Shown: in pieces, positions 20,033 to 32,180 of the stretch
Layout: every line of letters begins with the position of its first letter
Numbering within the stretch: the first letter of the stretch is position 1
Assembly (NCBI RefSeq): GCF_032854445.1
Contig: NC_088303.1
Coordinates: forward strand, 25,459,265-25,523,264
Source: Liolophura sinensis
Taxonomy: Eukaryota; Mollusca; Polyplacophora; Chitonida; Chitonidae
Reading direction: 5' to 3'
DNA length: 64,000 nt
Notes under the pieces: generated by a model
Told to the model about the DNA's origin: nothing
Seen by the model: only the letters and a program-made list of their open reading frames with translations
Databases searched by the model: none
Position numbers and translations under genes: made by a program

Positions 20033-21584
20033 AACTACCAGGCAAAAGAAAGGTTTCACCCACTTCTTGAGCCCATAAAACAAAAACAAAGTCAGATATA
20101 AGAATTAAGAAGATTGGTTTATAAACAGGAATAATTGTGAAATATTCTCTCAAAAAGGCTTTAAAATATTGGCATTCAATTGGCCACAAAACACAATGAA
20201 AGAGACAAGGGGTCAGAAGAAAAAATTACACAAATGTAAAGTTAACTGGCAAGTGCATGTAAAGTCACAGTATCCACAGAAATGAAGGACTACAGTCATC
20301 AGTAGCGAGTGTAGCCACCCTGGGCATCAATGCATGCAAGCACACGCCTCCGTATTGACGTCGTCCGTCGCCGGATGACGTCAGCTGGGGTAACGTTCCA
20401 TAGGTTTAACAGAGCTTGCTCAAGTTCCTGTTGGTTAGTTGGAGGAGGCACCAACTGTCTCAAACGGCGGTCAAGGTGATCCCAGAGATGCTCAATGGGG
20501 TTCATGTCTGGTCAGTTGGCTGGCCAGGGCAACACGATGACGTTTGCGGTCTCGAGGTAGTCTGTAAAAATGCGGGCAGTGTGAGGTCTTGCGTTGTCGT
20601 GTTGCAAGATCGATCCTTTTGGCTGTCATTAAAGGAAAGGAACGACGACAGGTCTCAGTACCTCATCAAGGTATCGCTGGCCAGTCAGATTACCTCGCAC
20701 AATAACCAGCTGCGTCTTCATTTGGTCACAAATCCCTCCCCAAACCATGACGCCTCCGCCTCCAAACGGATAAACCTCTCTTACGCAGTTTGGCGCGAGA
20801 CGCTCGCCTCTTCGTCGGAAAACTCGAACTCTGCCATCGTTCCTGAATAGACAGAACCTGCTCTCGTCTGTAAACAGCACTCTCGCCCAGTCACGTCGCT
20901 GCCACCGACGTACAATACGTGCCCATCGCAATCTGCGTTGACGGTGTAAAAGGGTCAAGGCCATCCTACGGAAGGGGCGGTAAGGTCGTAAACCAGCTGA
21001 ACGAAGACGAAGCAGTGTTGTCCTGGAGCTGATGACATGGCCTAGTGCCGTCCCCGCTGTTGACGTCGCCGTGACGAATCGGTTTCGGAGGTGGATCTGC
21101 CGGATGTAGCGATCTTCAGCCGCAGTTGTTACCCTCGGTCTTCCCGATCTTGGTCTGTCTTGGGTCTGGCCTGTCTGCTGATAGCGTATCAACAACCTCC
21201 TGATGGTGGTTTGGCTGCAGTTGAACGTTCTTGCAATGTGACGTTGCGAGACTCCCATGGTGGACATACCGATGGCCTGGTCTCGTTGCGCTTGCGTAAG
21301 TCTTGGCATACTGTTGGTGTTTTTTCGGTCACTGAATGTCTGCCCTTTCGAGCAAGAGTATTTATGCAACATTACCGCACGTGCATCACGAGCCATGCCT
21401 CAAAAGGACGTTTTGCATGTTATCGCAATTTCACAATTCCAATTGCTGCGTTCGTGACGATGCGCTCTGGTAGAGGAAACGATGCAGTCATACACCATGT
21501 CCTGCTTAGAATCAAATCCGGAACCGCGCTTTTATTTTTTTTATGACAAAAAATACGGTGAAACCTTTCTTTTGCCTGGTAGTT
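20033..21584 (-). mobile_element. Second Tc1-like transposon, perfect 28-bp TIRs
   Basis: AACTACCAGGCAAAAGAAAG at 20033 and its exact inverse ending at 21584 form 28-bp TIRs, flanked by TA at 20031-20032 and 21585-21586. The transposase inside is broken, so the element could move only if helped in trans. Confidence 0.9.
20299..21309 (-). pseudogene. Tc1-like transposase with a frameshift and a stop
   Basis: The likely start is MPRLTQAQRDQAIGMS at 21309. A longer frame reaching 21396 adds 29 residues unlike the family. The HTH region (VSQRHIARTFNCSQTTIRRL), GRPR hook, second HTH, FTDESRF and GGGGVMVWGGI are intact. Near 20630 a frame change removes the second Asp motif from the frame. A TGA sits just before PDMNPIEH at about 20507. 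The last 68 codons (NPIEHLWDHLDRRLRQ to GGYTRY) end at 20299. It is related to but distinct from the intact transposase at 17256-18278. Confidence 0.9.
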
Positions 21585-21586
21585 TA

Positions 21587-24500
21587 TACTGAATGACTGG
21601 TCCTACATATAGTAATAAAGACACTCTGATGTATGTTTATATGGAATATTGGATTCCAGTCTTCAGAGTGTTTTCGTATATAAGCTTTATTATGGCAAGC
21701 TAACCCATTTAAATTGAAAACCACAACTGAACAGATTTTAAATTATGACACTTCAAGTATGAATTGTATATTCTTTAACAGAGGTTTCCGAACTGTCAAG
21801 AACATGCATGTGACCAATCATAATCAATAATGCATGTTCAGTCTTTCTGTAACGTCATAGTGTCAAAATTGCTTTCACTGGGAATGGAATGAGAAATAAT
21901 AATGTACATTCTTATGTGGTATATATATCCACTGGAAATCATTTTCGAACGTCAAAAATATATGCTATTTATTTCCAGTATATACTTTTTATATTATGCC
22001 ATAGTTTTGTCAAGTTTTAGGGTAGGCTGTTCTAGATCTGCTGAATGACCTGTTAGACCTTGAATTTGACAGTTTTGGAAATTTGGTTTCCATTTTTTCA
22101 TACAGGTACATGGATTCCCCAAAATCCTGGCTAGTAATTAAAGGCCAGTTATTTCAGCCTACGATTAAACCATGTTTTCAGAGGCAATTGTCACATACGT
22201 CACTAACGTTGTATCTTTCCTCTCTGATTAGTGTGTCACATCCTCCATTTTCAGGTACAGAGTATTTAATAACATGACTGTGATATATACTTACAGTCTG
22301 TACTAAGTTACAGAATTGTTTATTAAATGTTGTTCATAAGATATTTCATATTCAGTCGGCTGACTAGTAAAATTTGCTTCTAGCCCTCGAGATGTAAATA
22401 TGCGTGCATATGTACTTTCAATTCTTGCCGGCTGAGGCTCACTGTAGATCTAAGATATACAATGTACTTGTGATAAGTGCCCACATGTTCTACATGCAGA
22501 TTGTTTTTTACCTATCAGGACTTTGAGGGACATAACATTTGTTTTGTTAGATACATGTACTTCGCTAAGAAACAAGATGTGAAAGTTTCCATAGATAAAA
22601 ATATTATTATTATCTTAGAAGAGACTGAATTTGACAAACTCTAAGCAATGTCTTGGGGGCTTTATAATAGGTTTTTTTGTTCAACAGGTTGTTCTGCTAA
22701 TGTGTTCACATAATTTATGTATATAAATTTAAAAAATTAATCACACATTTCCTTTTGTTTATGGATATAAAAGTCTTGGCAACGTTTACAGGTACATTTT
22801 TACCTACCCTATTGCCATTATTTTTTTGTTATTTATTTTTAACACAACAAAATATCTGACCTGGGTAGACAATGTTTAATGTAGTACATGTTGCAGAGTC
22901 CAGGTCAGCAGTTACTCCAGAAAGTCAATAAGATCTGCAAAGAAAAAAAAATTACGTAAGCCTTAGGATATGAAATACTTTAAAGGAGAAGAAAATTTAA
23001 ATATCAATCAAATACCATTGAAAAGAGTATGCATTTCCCCGTAGGTGCATACCACAAAAAAATCTAATATGAACTTCAAGTAGATAAATTATAAATAAAA
23101 TCAGCGCCAATATCCGCTGTGGGCGACTCCATTTTGCCTAAGAACTAGTGCTGAAGTCTTCTATATTAGGAGAACTGCCGTCGGAAACCGCCGAAGTGCA
23201 GTTCGTACATTTCCAGTAGAACTCTTCTTCCCGGAAGGTAGAGAACAATACAGTTCGTTTTCTGCTTGATGATCCGAAAATCGGAATGTTGGACGTAGGT
23301 TCCGAGTTTACACGAACAAGCCGGCAGTTTTTAACGACTCTCATTGGCTGAGAGGCAACACACCCCCAGCATGAATTACAGGGTGTTAAAGGACACCATG
23401 GACTCAGCGATTTATGCCAGCTTTGCCGTTTTCAGACTTTACGTGTATGGCGAGAAAAAAGCGCAAAATTATACAGCAGGCACCACCAGATAGAAAAAAA
23501 CTGTGCTCTTTTCAGTCTATAGTGAAATTTTTTAAAGTTTTCTTCCGCTTTAATGATTTGATGTGAACAGCTTGCAATACAAGTAATTGTTATTTAGAAC
23601 ATACTACATGTAAGAAATAATTCAGAAAAGTAGAAATTTGTGTTGGGTCTTTCAGTAAAGGAAGAAAATATTGTAAACGAGTGTTCATACGAGTGTTATA
23701 TTGTAACACACCTTCAGCTTGCTTGTGTATTGATAAGAAAGGATGTGTGTGTTAATAAAGTGGTCTGGGCAACATCATATTTTAGATTCCTGATCAATTC
23801 TCTTCAGTTTCTGTGTTATGGTTACAGACATGACAAAAGAGAATGCAATACGCGTATTCTGCAATTAGTTGAACTGATATTATGTGAAATATCTTTAACC
23901 CTGTACTGAATTGTCCAAACTTTGTACACACTGAACTACAGTGGTAAACTACATGTATAGTCTATTATGGAGCTTTGTTTGGAACACCCTTTTGCTACCA
24001 TTTTAGCTTGCCTGTAACACAGGCAGGACAAGGCCTTAAATAAATGGTAGCAACACGCCAACACCATGGAATCAAAAATTGTATGCAGTTTGCTTTCATT
24101 ATATCTTTTTTTTAAAATTGATAATGATTCTGTATGTGTAACTTCCATCCATGTATGAGGTGACGTTAGTGGGGTTCAGAGAGCTTTGCCATCCTTGAAC
24201 TTCAGTGCTTTAAACAATGGTTAGTTCTTTTAAAATATAAACAATATTGTATAAATATGGGTGTAGATTGGTGTTTTCAAATCAGTTGCAAACCTATTTT
24301 CTAAAATTTTTTATCTGGATTCAAATCCTGATCCAGCACAGGTGACAACATTGAAACGACTGCTCCTTCAGTCTTAAGAGTCTGAGCGTCCTGTACTACC
24401 ACAGCCAAGGCCTCAGCATCTATAAAATGTAATAGTAAAATATAATTAGTGTTTCATAAGATAAAGAGCGATATTCAGTTGCAGACATTGAGATATACAG

Positions 24501-25392
24501 AGATAACTTGCCCAAGGATACATACGGGTTGCAAAGAGCTTTTTTGTGTCCATACCACATGACCACAATGAGCAGATAATACTGAAGTTAACTTTTATCT
24601 TCATATTAACTACGTCCAGTACTTACATATTCCTATTAATATAAAAATTAAATTTCAGGATTTTCTTCAATGATAAAAGTGATATTTCACACAGATATCA
24701 CTTTGGTTATTACACTTTGATAGTCAAGATAGAAGTACTAAACAGCATATTGCACAATGAAGATTGAATACTTTAAATATTGTTCTCATGAAATGTGGAA
24801 AGGATAACCTACCCAAGGCTTTGTGCCTCGTGGGATATCTTCCACCTCTCACTCGCACAATATTTATATGGTCCAACAGACTCTACTTAAACGTGTAGTT
24901 TCTAACCTGCATTCGAGGTATCAAATCTACCGGGACCCCATCAATTTTCGTGTCCCCTTATAAGAAAATAACCTGGAAAGATTTATTCAAGAAAATGAAT
25001 AATGTCTACAAACGACTTAGAGATTTGCTAATGATCTGTGATCATAATATAATGCCTGTAATAAGTACCACATTTTTTTTCGTTAAATTGGTATTGTTGT
25101 TTCCTGTTCAGTAGCTGCCAGTGATACATGGATTCCTTACCCGTCAATACTAAAGCACTTCCCCCTTGAAGCAGGGGTTTGGCCAGGGTGTTAGGTGAGG
25201 GTATCTGACTTGTGACCCAGGACCAATAAGCGGGGTCGAGGGGCCGCACAGGTCTCCTAAGCTCCAGGACCCTAGATCGCCGGAGAAGCCTATAGAGGAC
25301 AAAACTTAGTCAAACAACTGTTCTTCATGTTGTCGCAGTGGCACAGCGAGTGCTACATAACCGTAGGCCTATGCCTCCAAGTCATCAGCTTA
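21587..25392. other. Long AT-rich intergenic stretch
   Basis: No gene was recognised. A more GC-rich island at about 23100-23420 carries a CCAAT box (AGCCAATGAGAG on the minus strand) and a 68-codon minus-strand frame at 23138-23344 with KCTNC. It could be a promoter/first exon or an element end. Open frames elsewhere are short and of low complexity. Confidence 0.4.
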
Positions 25393-25648
25393 TTATTTTA
25401 CCGATATGTTGCCTAACACGTTTCTGTGGTCATATTCTCTGGATTTGGTGCCTTTTCTATGTAAATTTGAACAAAACAATAATCATTGGACACCATAGAT
25501 GGCGCTGTAGGGCTCTTCTAAGCCCACTTGCCATAATGCTCGCTAGGTCAACACCCACGGCTATTCGCTTCTGCACATACATGAAAAAATATGACTACCG
25601 ATACCAATAGATAATTGTGTGACGTGATAAGCTGTTCTATAAGTTTTA
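25393..25648 (+). repeat. Fragment related to the foldback arms
   Basis: About 25400-25500 matches 7990-8090 (ATGTTGCCTAACACGTTTCT through GGTGCCTTTTCTATGTAAA). About 25515-25645 matches the minus reading of 8640-8780 and also 14410-14540 (AAGCCCACTTG, ATGCTCGCTAGGTCA, GATAATTGTG). The two segments are 0.5 kb apart in the foldback but adjacent here. Confidence 0.65.
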
Positions 25649-25658
25649 GAAGACAGCC

Positions 25659-26206
25659 CTTCTCTCACTCTCCTTTTTCTTCACTGCACCGGACAGATCT
25701 TTCCACTTCTTTTTCATCTGCTCCATTGATCTAGGCTATTCCGCAACACTGTTGATTCTGAGAAATGGAAATAAACACAATCATATATTATCGAACTTAG
25801 GTTATTTAGCTATTTAGCCATTTTAAAAGTCTTGGGTATGATTCAATTCGGGATAAAACTTTAGATCTACCATTAGCCTTTCATGAGGGAGACGCTTTAG
25901 ATGGATTGCATGTATGTCGCATGACGTTGCAGCCTGCATAAGCTATAAAGGCGTTATTAGTAACAGGCATGTGTGAGGCATCGAAGCAGTAGAGTGAAGT
26001 GCTGACAATCGATCATTTCGTTTCAAATTTCGTACAACATTGAGGCTCTTCGGGATAATAAATTTATTATCATGGTTGGTTGATTAAGGGAAGATACAAA
26101 GTATTTACATGGTGAATGTGAAAACAGATTGCGTTCTAATGGCTCGACTGCTATCAAGTTTTACACTACGGTATATAAATACACAGTACTTCATAATATA
26201 ATGTAA

Positions 26207-26237
<31 letters not shown>

Positions 26238-26274
26238 CACAATCATAATCATAATCATAATAATAATAACATCA

Positions 26275-26326
<52 letters not shown>

Positions 26327-26768
26327 CATTAGTTTATTTTTGGGATTAGTTGTTGGCCTTGGTCACAACAATTTTCCCCATTTTTTGCATACACAATCTC
26401 GCTGAGTGTGTGAAACTTAATTTTATCAAAATTCAAATTTCCAAAATAGGTTAAACAGTTTTCCCTGTAGGTTTATATTTGACATGTCCTGAAAATAACA
26501 TAAAAAGTCCTACCTACCATTAGTAATTGTTTTAACATATTAAAACAAATGGTCTTATTACACCGTATCTAGACAACTTTTTTACGTTTCTAACTTGTCA
26601 CCTTTTCAATAGTTGCTCTTTTTTTTCTTGCCTTCATGTCAATGGTTACGGCATTATTTTGCTTAGCATACAAAATATTCTTGAATTCAATCATTCCATC
26701 GACGAGGATTTCCAATTCTTCCTTGTTGAAATTCTTGCTTTTCTTGACCTTTTTTACGTAGCGCCATG
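25659..26768 (-). pseudogene. Myb/SANT-like DNA-binding protein remnant (Harbinger-type partner)
   Basis: On the minus strand, about 26768-26590 reads KKSKNFNKEELEILVDGMIE, FKNILYAKQNN and KKRATIEKVTS to a stop, the first helices of a Myb/SANT-like domain (NF-x-KEE-x-x-x-LV). An ATG (MALRKK) lies just upstream in another frame across an A-run, so one base slipped. About 25731-25659 reads SMEQMKKKWKDLSGAVKKKE, the KKKW recognition-helix block. The 0.86 kb between holds a microsatellite and no coding sequence, and could be an intron or an insertion. Such proteins partner Harbinger nucleases. Both parts are broken. Confidence 0.5.
26207..26336. repeat. Palindromic trinucleotide microsatellite
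   Basis: (AAT)n, then short CATAAT/ATCATC interruptions, then (ATT)n in reverse-complement orientation. The tract can fold on itself. Confidence 0.9.
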
Positions 26769-27297
26769 TTTACCAAATTCTGAGAGTTACCAAACGACAG
26801 ACTCAATTACCCATAATCCTCGGATTAACAGCTGATCGATGCTTCAGTTTAATACCACACAGCGAAAAGAATACATAAATCTAAACGGTGCAAACTATCG
26901 AACGATGACAGTGGGTTGATTTTAACAAGTCGTAGCACATTTGAAGGCACGCATAACGAAACGTTAGAAATGTCAATGCCAACTACTTGGAAACCTTTAT
27001 TCTCGAACATGACTTGACCTAAAAAGTGTTAAATTCAGAGAGCATTTGCAAAAAAAGTATTCACAAAAACCGTTGTCGTCTGACTCAAATCAATTACCCG
27101 GCTCTAAATCAAATATATCGAAATGCGCTGTCCAAATTGTTGTTGATATGTCCATGCGCATGATCTAGATCCACAATTTCATTGTGACCCAAGCGCACTT
27201 GATGTAGTGGCGAATATACCAGTCAAGTCAAATCCTACGTGTTGCAGCATTCGGTCGTCAGTTGTATATCATTATGCTAAGCCCGCACACCTAAACA

Positions 27298-27311
27298 TGG
27301 TGTCAGAAGTA
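27298..27311 (+). promoter_or_regulatory. Primer-binding site (tRNA-Leu type)
   Basis: TGGTGTCAGAAGTA is complementary to the 3' end of tRNA-Leu (including CCA), as used by many Gypsy elements. It begins immediately after the putative LTR end CA. Confidence 0.7.
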
Positions 27312-27605
27312 AAGTGACTGGATGTAGAACATGGCAGAAATTCATCGCAACTCACAGGACCGAACTACTTGGCATTGTTACTGAATTTCATGCGATCGCC
27401 CAGTGAACCACATGTAACGCTGTTTACAGTGAATGCAGTGGTTTTCGAAATCACCGGCTTCGTTGATGAGCTTTTCGCCTGACATACGACGTGTATTTAT
27501 CACTTTGGTGAAAGAAAGAAGATTACCAATAAGACTTTGAGAACTTTTACTGTAAGAGCAAGCATTTACAGACTCTGTGAATTACAATTTACGCGTGAAA
27601 GGACC

Positions 27606-28520
27606 ATGAAGGAAATGGCTACGTATCAGATACCAGCGCCACAGTCGATGTCTGTGAAAGGCGATGTCTCAGACAACTGGAAGAATTTTAGAGCATCGTG
27701 GGACTATTATGCCAAAGCTACCGAACTCACTGAGAAGGATGAATCAGTTCAAGCCGCAATTCTATGCAGTGCAATGGGCATGGAATACGTAAAAGTGATG
27801 AATATTTTAGTGACATTGTCAAATGAAGATAAACAAGTACCAGGGCGTATTGTAAAGGCACTTGGAGATCATTTTATACCACAGAAACATTTACTGTTCG
27901 AACGAGTTAAATTTGGTTATGCAAATGAGACCGATCAAGAATAGGTTGATCAATATGTGGTTAGACTGAGACGGTTAGCAGAAATCTGTGAATTTGAGAC
28001 ATTGTGTGAGAGTTTGATCAGAGACATGTTAGTGATGGGTACTCATGATAGCTCAACTAGAGACAGATTATTTCCAGAACGCCCAGTTCCATACTTAAAT
28101 CGTTGCATTGAGGCTTTACGTGCATGTGAACTATCAAAAGCTCACAAAGAACAACTACGCAGTGCAACAACAACTGTTAGTGATGAGCAAAGTATAGTAC
28201 ATGCAAAACATCTAAGCATCACAGAAAGGAGAGAACTTGGAACAAAAAAAGTAGATCACGAGAAACACACGAAGAACACAAACTCATCAGATTCAAACAA
28301 GCACACAGCACACATTGTTTGTCGCTATTGTGGTCAAAATCGTGTCAAAGGCAAAGATAATTGCCCAGCTTACGGCAAGACCTGTGAGAAATGTGGAAAA
28401 ACTTTTCTTATGTTTGTAAGTCAAAGACACACTGAAGGAAGAAATTGCATCAAGCCAGTGCTCACTATGATGAGACAGACACCGATTCTGACGGTTTGTT
28501 GTTTGCTATACAGAGTATAG
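27606..28520 (+). pseudogene. Gypsy gag with one stop codon
   Basis: The probable start is MKEMATYQIPAPQSM at 27606. An upstream in-frame ATG at 27537 is less family-like. The helical gag core contains WKNFRASWDYYAKA and VKALGDHFIPQKHLLFERVKF. A TAG at 27942-27944 interrupts it. The frame then continues unchanged (VDQYVVRLRRLAEICEF). Near the C-terminus is a zinc-knuckle-type region, CRYCGQ...CPAYGKTCEKCGK. Apart from the stop, the frame holds to 28518. Confidence 0.8.
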
Positions 28521-29600
28521 GTGCAGTCACAGATGTGACCGTTACGAACAAACACTCAGGTTTCATGGTTCCAATGACATTTTACACAGATTACCCATGC
28601 ACACTGAAAGTTCAGTTAGATTCAGGTGCCACATGTAGCTCTCTAATGCGAAAGTTTTCACTTTTCTTGATGCTAATGACGCTTTCTTTCAGGTGAAATT
28701 AGATGAAGAAAGTTCTTGTCTCAAAAAATTTTGGACACCTTTTGGAAGATATAGGTACCTGAGAATGCCTCAAGGTATAAGTAGTGCTCCAGAAGAGTTT
28801 TCAGCGTAGACAGATTGAAGCTCTGAATGGTCTCGATGGAGTTGATGTTGTTGCAGACGACATACTATGCTATGGATGTGGGGATAGTGTTCAAAGCGCA
28901 AATTACGATCATGATAAGAATCTCATAAAACTTCTACAAAGAGCTCGCAAACAGAACCTGAAGTTTAATAATAAGAAGTTCAGACTCAGACGGAAAGAAC
29001 TACGATACATGGTTCAAGTGTTGACTAGTGAGGGATTAAAGCCTGATCCGTCGAAAATATCAGCAGTTTTGAAGATGCCAGCCCTAGAGGACAAGAAAGC
29101 AGTTCAGCGCCTGCTAGGTTGTGTGAACTATTTGTCGAGATTCCTGCCTAGATTATCTGATGTGTCTGAACCACTCCGAAGACTTACAGAGAAGCAAGCA
29201 ATCTTTGTTTGGGACTCAGAACAATCAAATGCATTTGCAAAACTAAAAGAACTGATAAGCTCTACACCACTGCTTAGATATTATGATGTGAACAAGGAAG
29301 CTACTATTCAGTGTGATGCATCAGAAACAGGACTAGGTGCTACATTGTTACAGAATGGACAGCCTGTAGCTTTCGCCTCCAGATCCCTTACTCCTGCAAG
29401 ACGTCGCTATGGACAAAGAGAGAAGGAGTGTCTGGCGATACTGTTTGCATGTGTACGATTCGATCAGTATCTACAGGGACGTGATCTGATATCAGTGCAG
29501 TCAGACCCCAAGCCACTGGTCCCAATATTTCTGAAACCAATTCATTCAGCGCCGAAGAGATTACAGCGCATGCTGCTAAGACTGCAAAAGTACAACTAAC
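28520..29600 (+). pseudogene. Gypsy protease-RT-RNase H, with a deletion
   Basis: In a second frame the protease active site LDSGATCSSLM appears (about 28615-28650). Immediately after it the RT palm block FTFLDANDAFFQVKLDEES begins, so the rest of the protease and the RT N-terminus are missing. WTPFGRYRYLRMPQG and, after a frame change, VDVVADDIL (the catalytic DD motif) follow. The 271-codon frame 28784-29599 carries the RT connection (LLGCVNYLSRFLPRLSDVSE) and RNase H (IQCDASETGLGATLLQ). Confidence 0.8.
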
Positions 29601-29602
29601 AT

Positions 29603-30571
29603 GTGAAGTACTTATCTGGCACACAGATGTACATTGCAGATATGCCCAGCAGAGCTCATGAATCATGCAGTTATTCCACTGGAAAGGATATGCCTCACTT
29701 TCAGATCTTTCACATAAAACAGGAGAAACAGTTTTTTGATGGCGTCACAAGCATCAACCAACTTGATCATATGAGATTGTCAGCCGACACTCATCAGCAG
29801 ATCTTTCTAGCCAAGCAGGCTAAAGAGCCACTGATGACTCACAAAATACCGCCTCTACCTTAGTCTAAGGTTGGTCAAGATCTATTCAGTCTTCATGGAG
29901 AAAAATATCTTGTGACAGTTGATTACTATAGTGATTATTCTGAGTTAGATCAGCTTCAGGATACAACAGCAGCATCAGTCATTTGCGCTACCAAAGCTCA
30001 CTTCTCAAGGCATGGTATGGCAGACATGGTCACAGACAACGGACCGCAGTGTATTAGTACTGAGTTTCAGGACTTTTCACGTCAGTGGGAATTTAAGTAC
30101 TTCACCAGTTCCCCTCACCACCGTCAAAACAATGCTAAGGCTGAATCAGCTGTGAAGATAGCGAAAAAACTTGTGAAGAAGTGTAAACGGGACAATCAGG
30201 ATATACAGGTAGCACTACTGGAATGGAGAAACACGCCTGGTGAAGGTGGTTACAGTCCAGTTCAGAAGCTCATGCCGCGTAGAACAAGATCAATTATTTC
30301 AACAGCTGAAGAACTACTATTGCCACAAGTTGTCACAGGTGTTGGTGGCAGTACACAGTTGAAACGACAGAACGCTAAAGCGTCATATGATGGACATGCT
30401 AAACGTCTTCCAGAACTCCAGATTGGAGAGCCTGTTCGATTAAAGCCAGTCAACTCTAAAGGTCACTGGGAAAATGCTCGTGTGTCGCTAAGATTGGAAA
30501 TCGTTCGTACATATTGGAATCCGAACATGGAAACATGTTTAGACGTAACACAGGAAGTTCATACGTTATGA
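29603..30571 (+). pseudogene. Gypsy integrase lacking its zinc domain
   Basis: MYIADMPSRAHES marks the end of RNase H. The HHCC zinc-binding region is deleted (the junction is near FLAKQAKEPLM). After a stop in the usual PW position (LP-stop) the core resumes: VTVDYYSDYSELDQLQ (Asp 1), MVTDNGPQCIS (Asp 2) and NNAKAESAVKIAKK (Glu), then the C-terminal region (LPELQIGEPVRLKPV). Confidence 0.8.
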
Positions 30572-30682
30572 TCAGAGTGGATGCCAACAGCCAAATTCAA
30601 GTCTGTTGGATGTGTCATTTCGCGTAATGACTCGAATTTTTAGTCATTACACGTATTGCCTGGTGCTCACAGGCATTTCACG

Positions 30683-30683
<1 letters not shown>

Positions 30684-30757
<74 letters not shown>
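30684..30757. repeat. (TA)n microsatellite
   Basis: About 37 TA units, directly downstream of the Gypsy remnant. Confidence 0.95.
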
Positions 30758-30760
<3 letters not shown>

Positions 30761-30767
30761 GCTATAT

Positions 30768-30848
30768 AGTGGGGGAAACCCACGAAAAATGCAGAATGCT
30801 GATGCTGGAAGACGGCTGGACGCCGTCGTGTAAGTGAAATATTCACTT
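30768..30848 (+). repeat. SINE family 1 fragment
   Basis: GGGGGAAACCCACGAAAAATGCAG and then GGACGCCGTCGTGTAAGTGAAATATTC match the body and tail of the SINE, with a rearranged middle. Confidence 0.5.
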
Positions 30849-31372
30849 AAAAAGTACTTTTTGTGTATTTTTTATTTCTTTCATTTCCAGTTTTTTATTT
30901 CTGTCACTTCGATCTTCGATCGCCTTTTTGCTCCTTGTGTGTACGCGAGAGTGTGGTTTATTTGTTCCATTTTTATTTATTTGTTTCTCACTATGTTTCT
31001 GTATGTGTCTATGCGTTTAAGTTATTTTAATGCTTTTTTATAATGTCCATACCTGTCCTAGAAAGTTACCGTAGCACTTATCCATTCCGTAATGACATTC
31101 GTTCCAAACATTCATGCTAAACGATGTCAGTATCGGGACATATTAACATAATATGTATATCAATCATAATAGCAGTGAATACATCCGACACGTCACTCAC
31201 CCCACATTTCGCTTTTCATCGATCACTTTTCTCTTTGAGTAACTTAGAGAATGCCGAGTTGGTCATTTAATCCCTGTCTATATGGAGCATTTTTCGGGAT
31301 TACAACTCCTTTGTCCACTAACCTTGAGGCCTTAGTGTTAATAAGCTATCCCTAGGGCTATGGAATACTCCA
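30849..31372. other. Intergenic, nothing recognised
   Basis: T-rich sequence. The 69-codon frame here is low-complexity (Phe/Ile/Tyr) and is not supported. Confidence 0.4.
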
Positions 31373-31870
31373 GTGTACGGCGTTAAATGCTATTAAACTC
31401 ATCAGCTTTAACTCATCATTTTCATTTTTAGACTTTCACTGGTATCAAAATTGCAGTTAAATTATGTACAACTTTTTTCTCTTGTGATCAGTTCAAAAAG
31501 TCTTCTAAAGTGCTACTGGCTGAGAACTCCGTTGCAGAGCTGGCGCTTGTCTAACACATTTGCTGGAAAAATGATATAAGGCGACAAACTGCCCTGTATA
31601 CTGATGACAGTTACTGTGAGTTAAGAATTAGTGGGAATATCCCGGACTGTGGCAGGTCAGTTGTGCATGGACTCTGTTAGTGATCAATCATGTCCGTGAC
31701 GATTTGTTCAGCATAAAACCTTAAGTCCATTTTTATATCGATACACACCTTTATCTGCAGATATAAGCTGACACAAACAATGCACAGGCCCAGTTCACTG
31801 ATGGTTTAAATCTTCAGGTAGATAAAACAAACAGTTACATCAGAATTTGGACAATTGCACATTTTGACCA
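31373..31870 (+). repeat. 490-bp repeat, copy 1 (also upstream of Ly6 copy B)
   Basis: It matches 38745-39238 in the same orientation. Shared landmarks are TCATTTTTAGACTTTCACTGG (TTGGACTTGTATTGG in copy 2), GTCTAACACATTTGCTGGAAA, ATACACACCTTTATCTGCAGAT, GACACAAACAATGCA and TTGCACATTTTGACC. The copies are diverged. Each begins near a TGTACGGCGTTAAATGC SINE-like tail. Confidence 0.65.
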
Positions 31871-32180
31871 TACCACTGTTCACGACATCCATTCGTATAC
31901 CTGTACAACCTTTTACCTGCGAAAGTGGGACCTTCTATTCCACAAACAAACCGATGAAAATAAAGGTCTTAACCTTTGTTATTGTTAGAGGTTTGTCGCT
32001 TCCCGTTTGATTAGAAGCAATGTCTATATTGCTTTTAATCATTGGGTCGAATGGGTCTGCCTATTACAATCCGATTCTCTCGTGAAATCTATTAACTCGA
32101 GTCTGACAACTTAGTGGAAAGGATAGAGAGCAGAGGGAGCTGTCAGGGCATGTACTGAACCGATGTACAGGTGCATGCCT

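Larger units (their letters stand above)
27141..30571 (+). mobile_element. Ty3/Gypsy retrotransposon, internally deleted
   Basis: The 5' LTR appears to end in CTAAACA at 27297. Its start is uncertain (a TG near 27139-27144). A primer-binding site follows directly. Gag, protease, RT, RNase H and integrase remnants follow in order on the plus strand. No 3' LTR or polypurine tract is seen before the TA microsatellite at 30684, so the 3' end is lost. Two internal deletions and several point lesions make it non-functional. Confidence 0.8.

Noticed and set aside
26207-26336. CRISPR-like regular repeat
   Set aside because: It is a simple trinucleotide microsatellite without spacers. No array or cas gene exists in the window.
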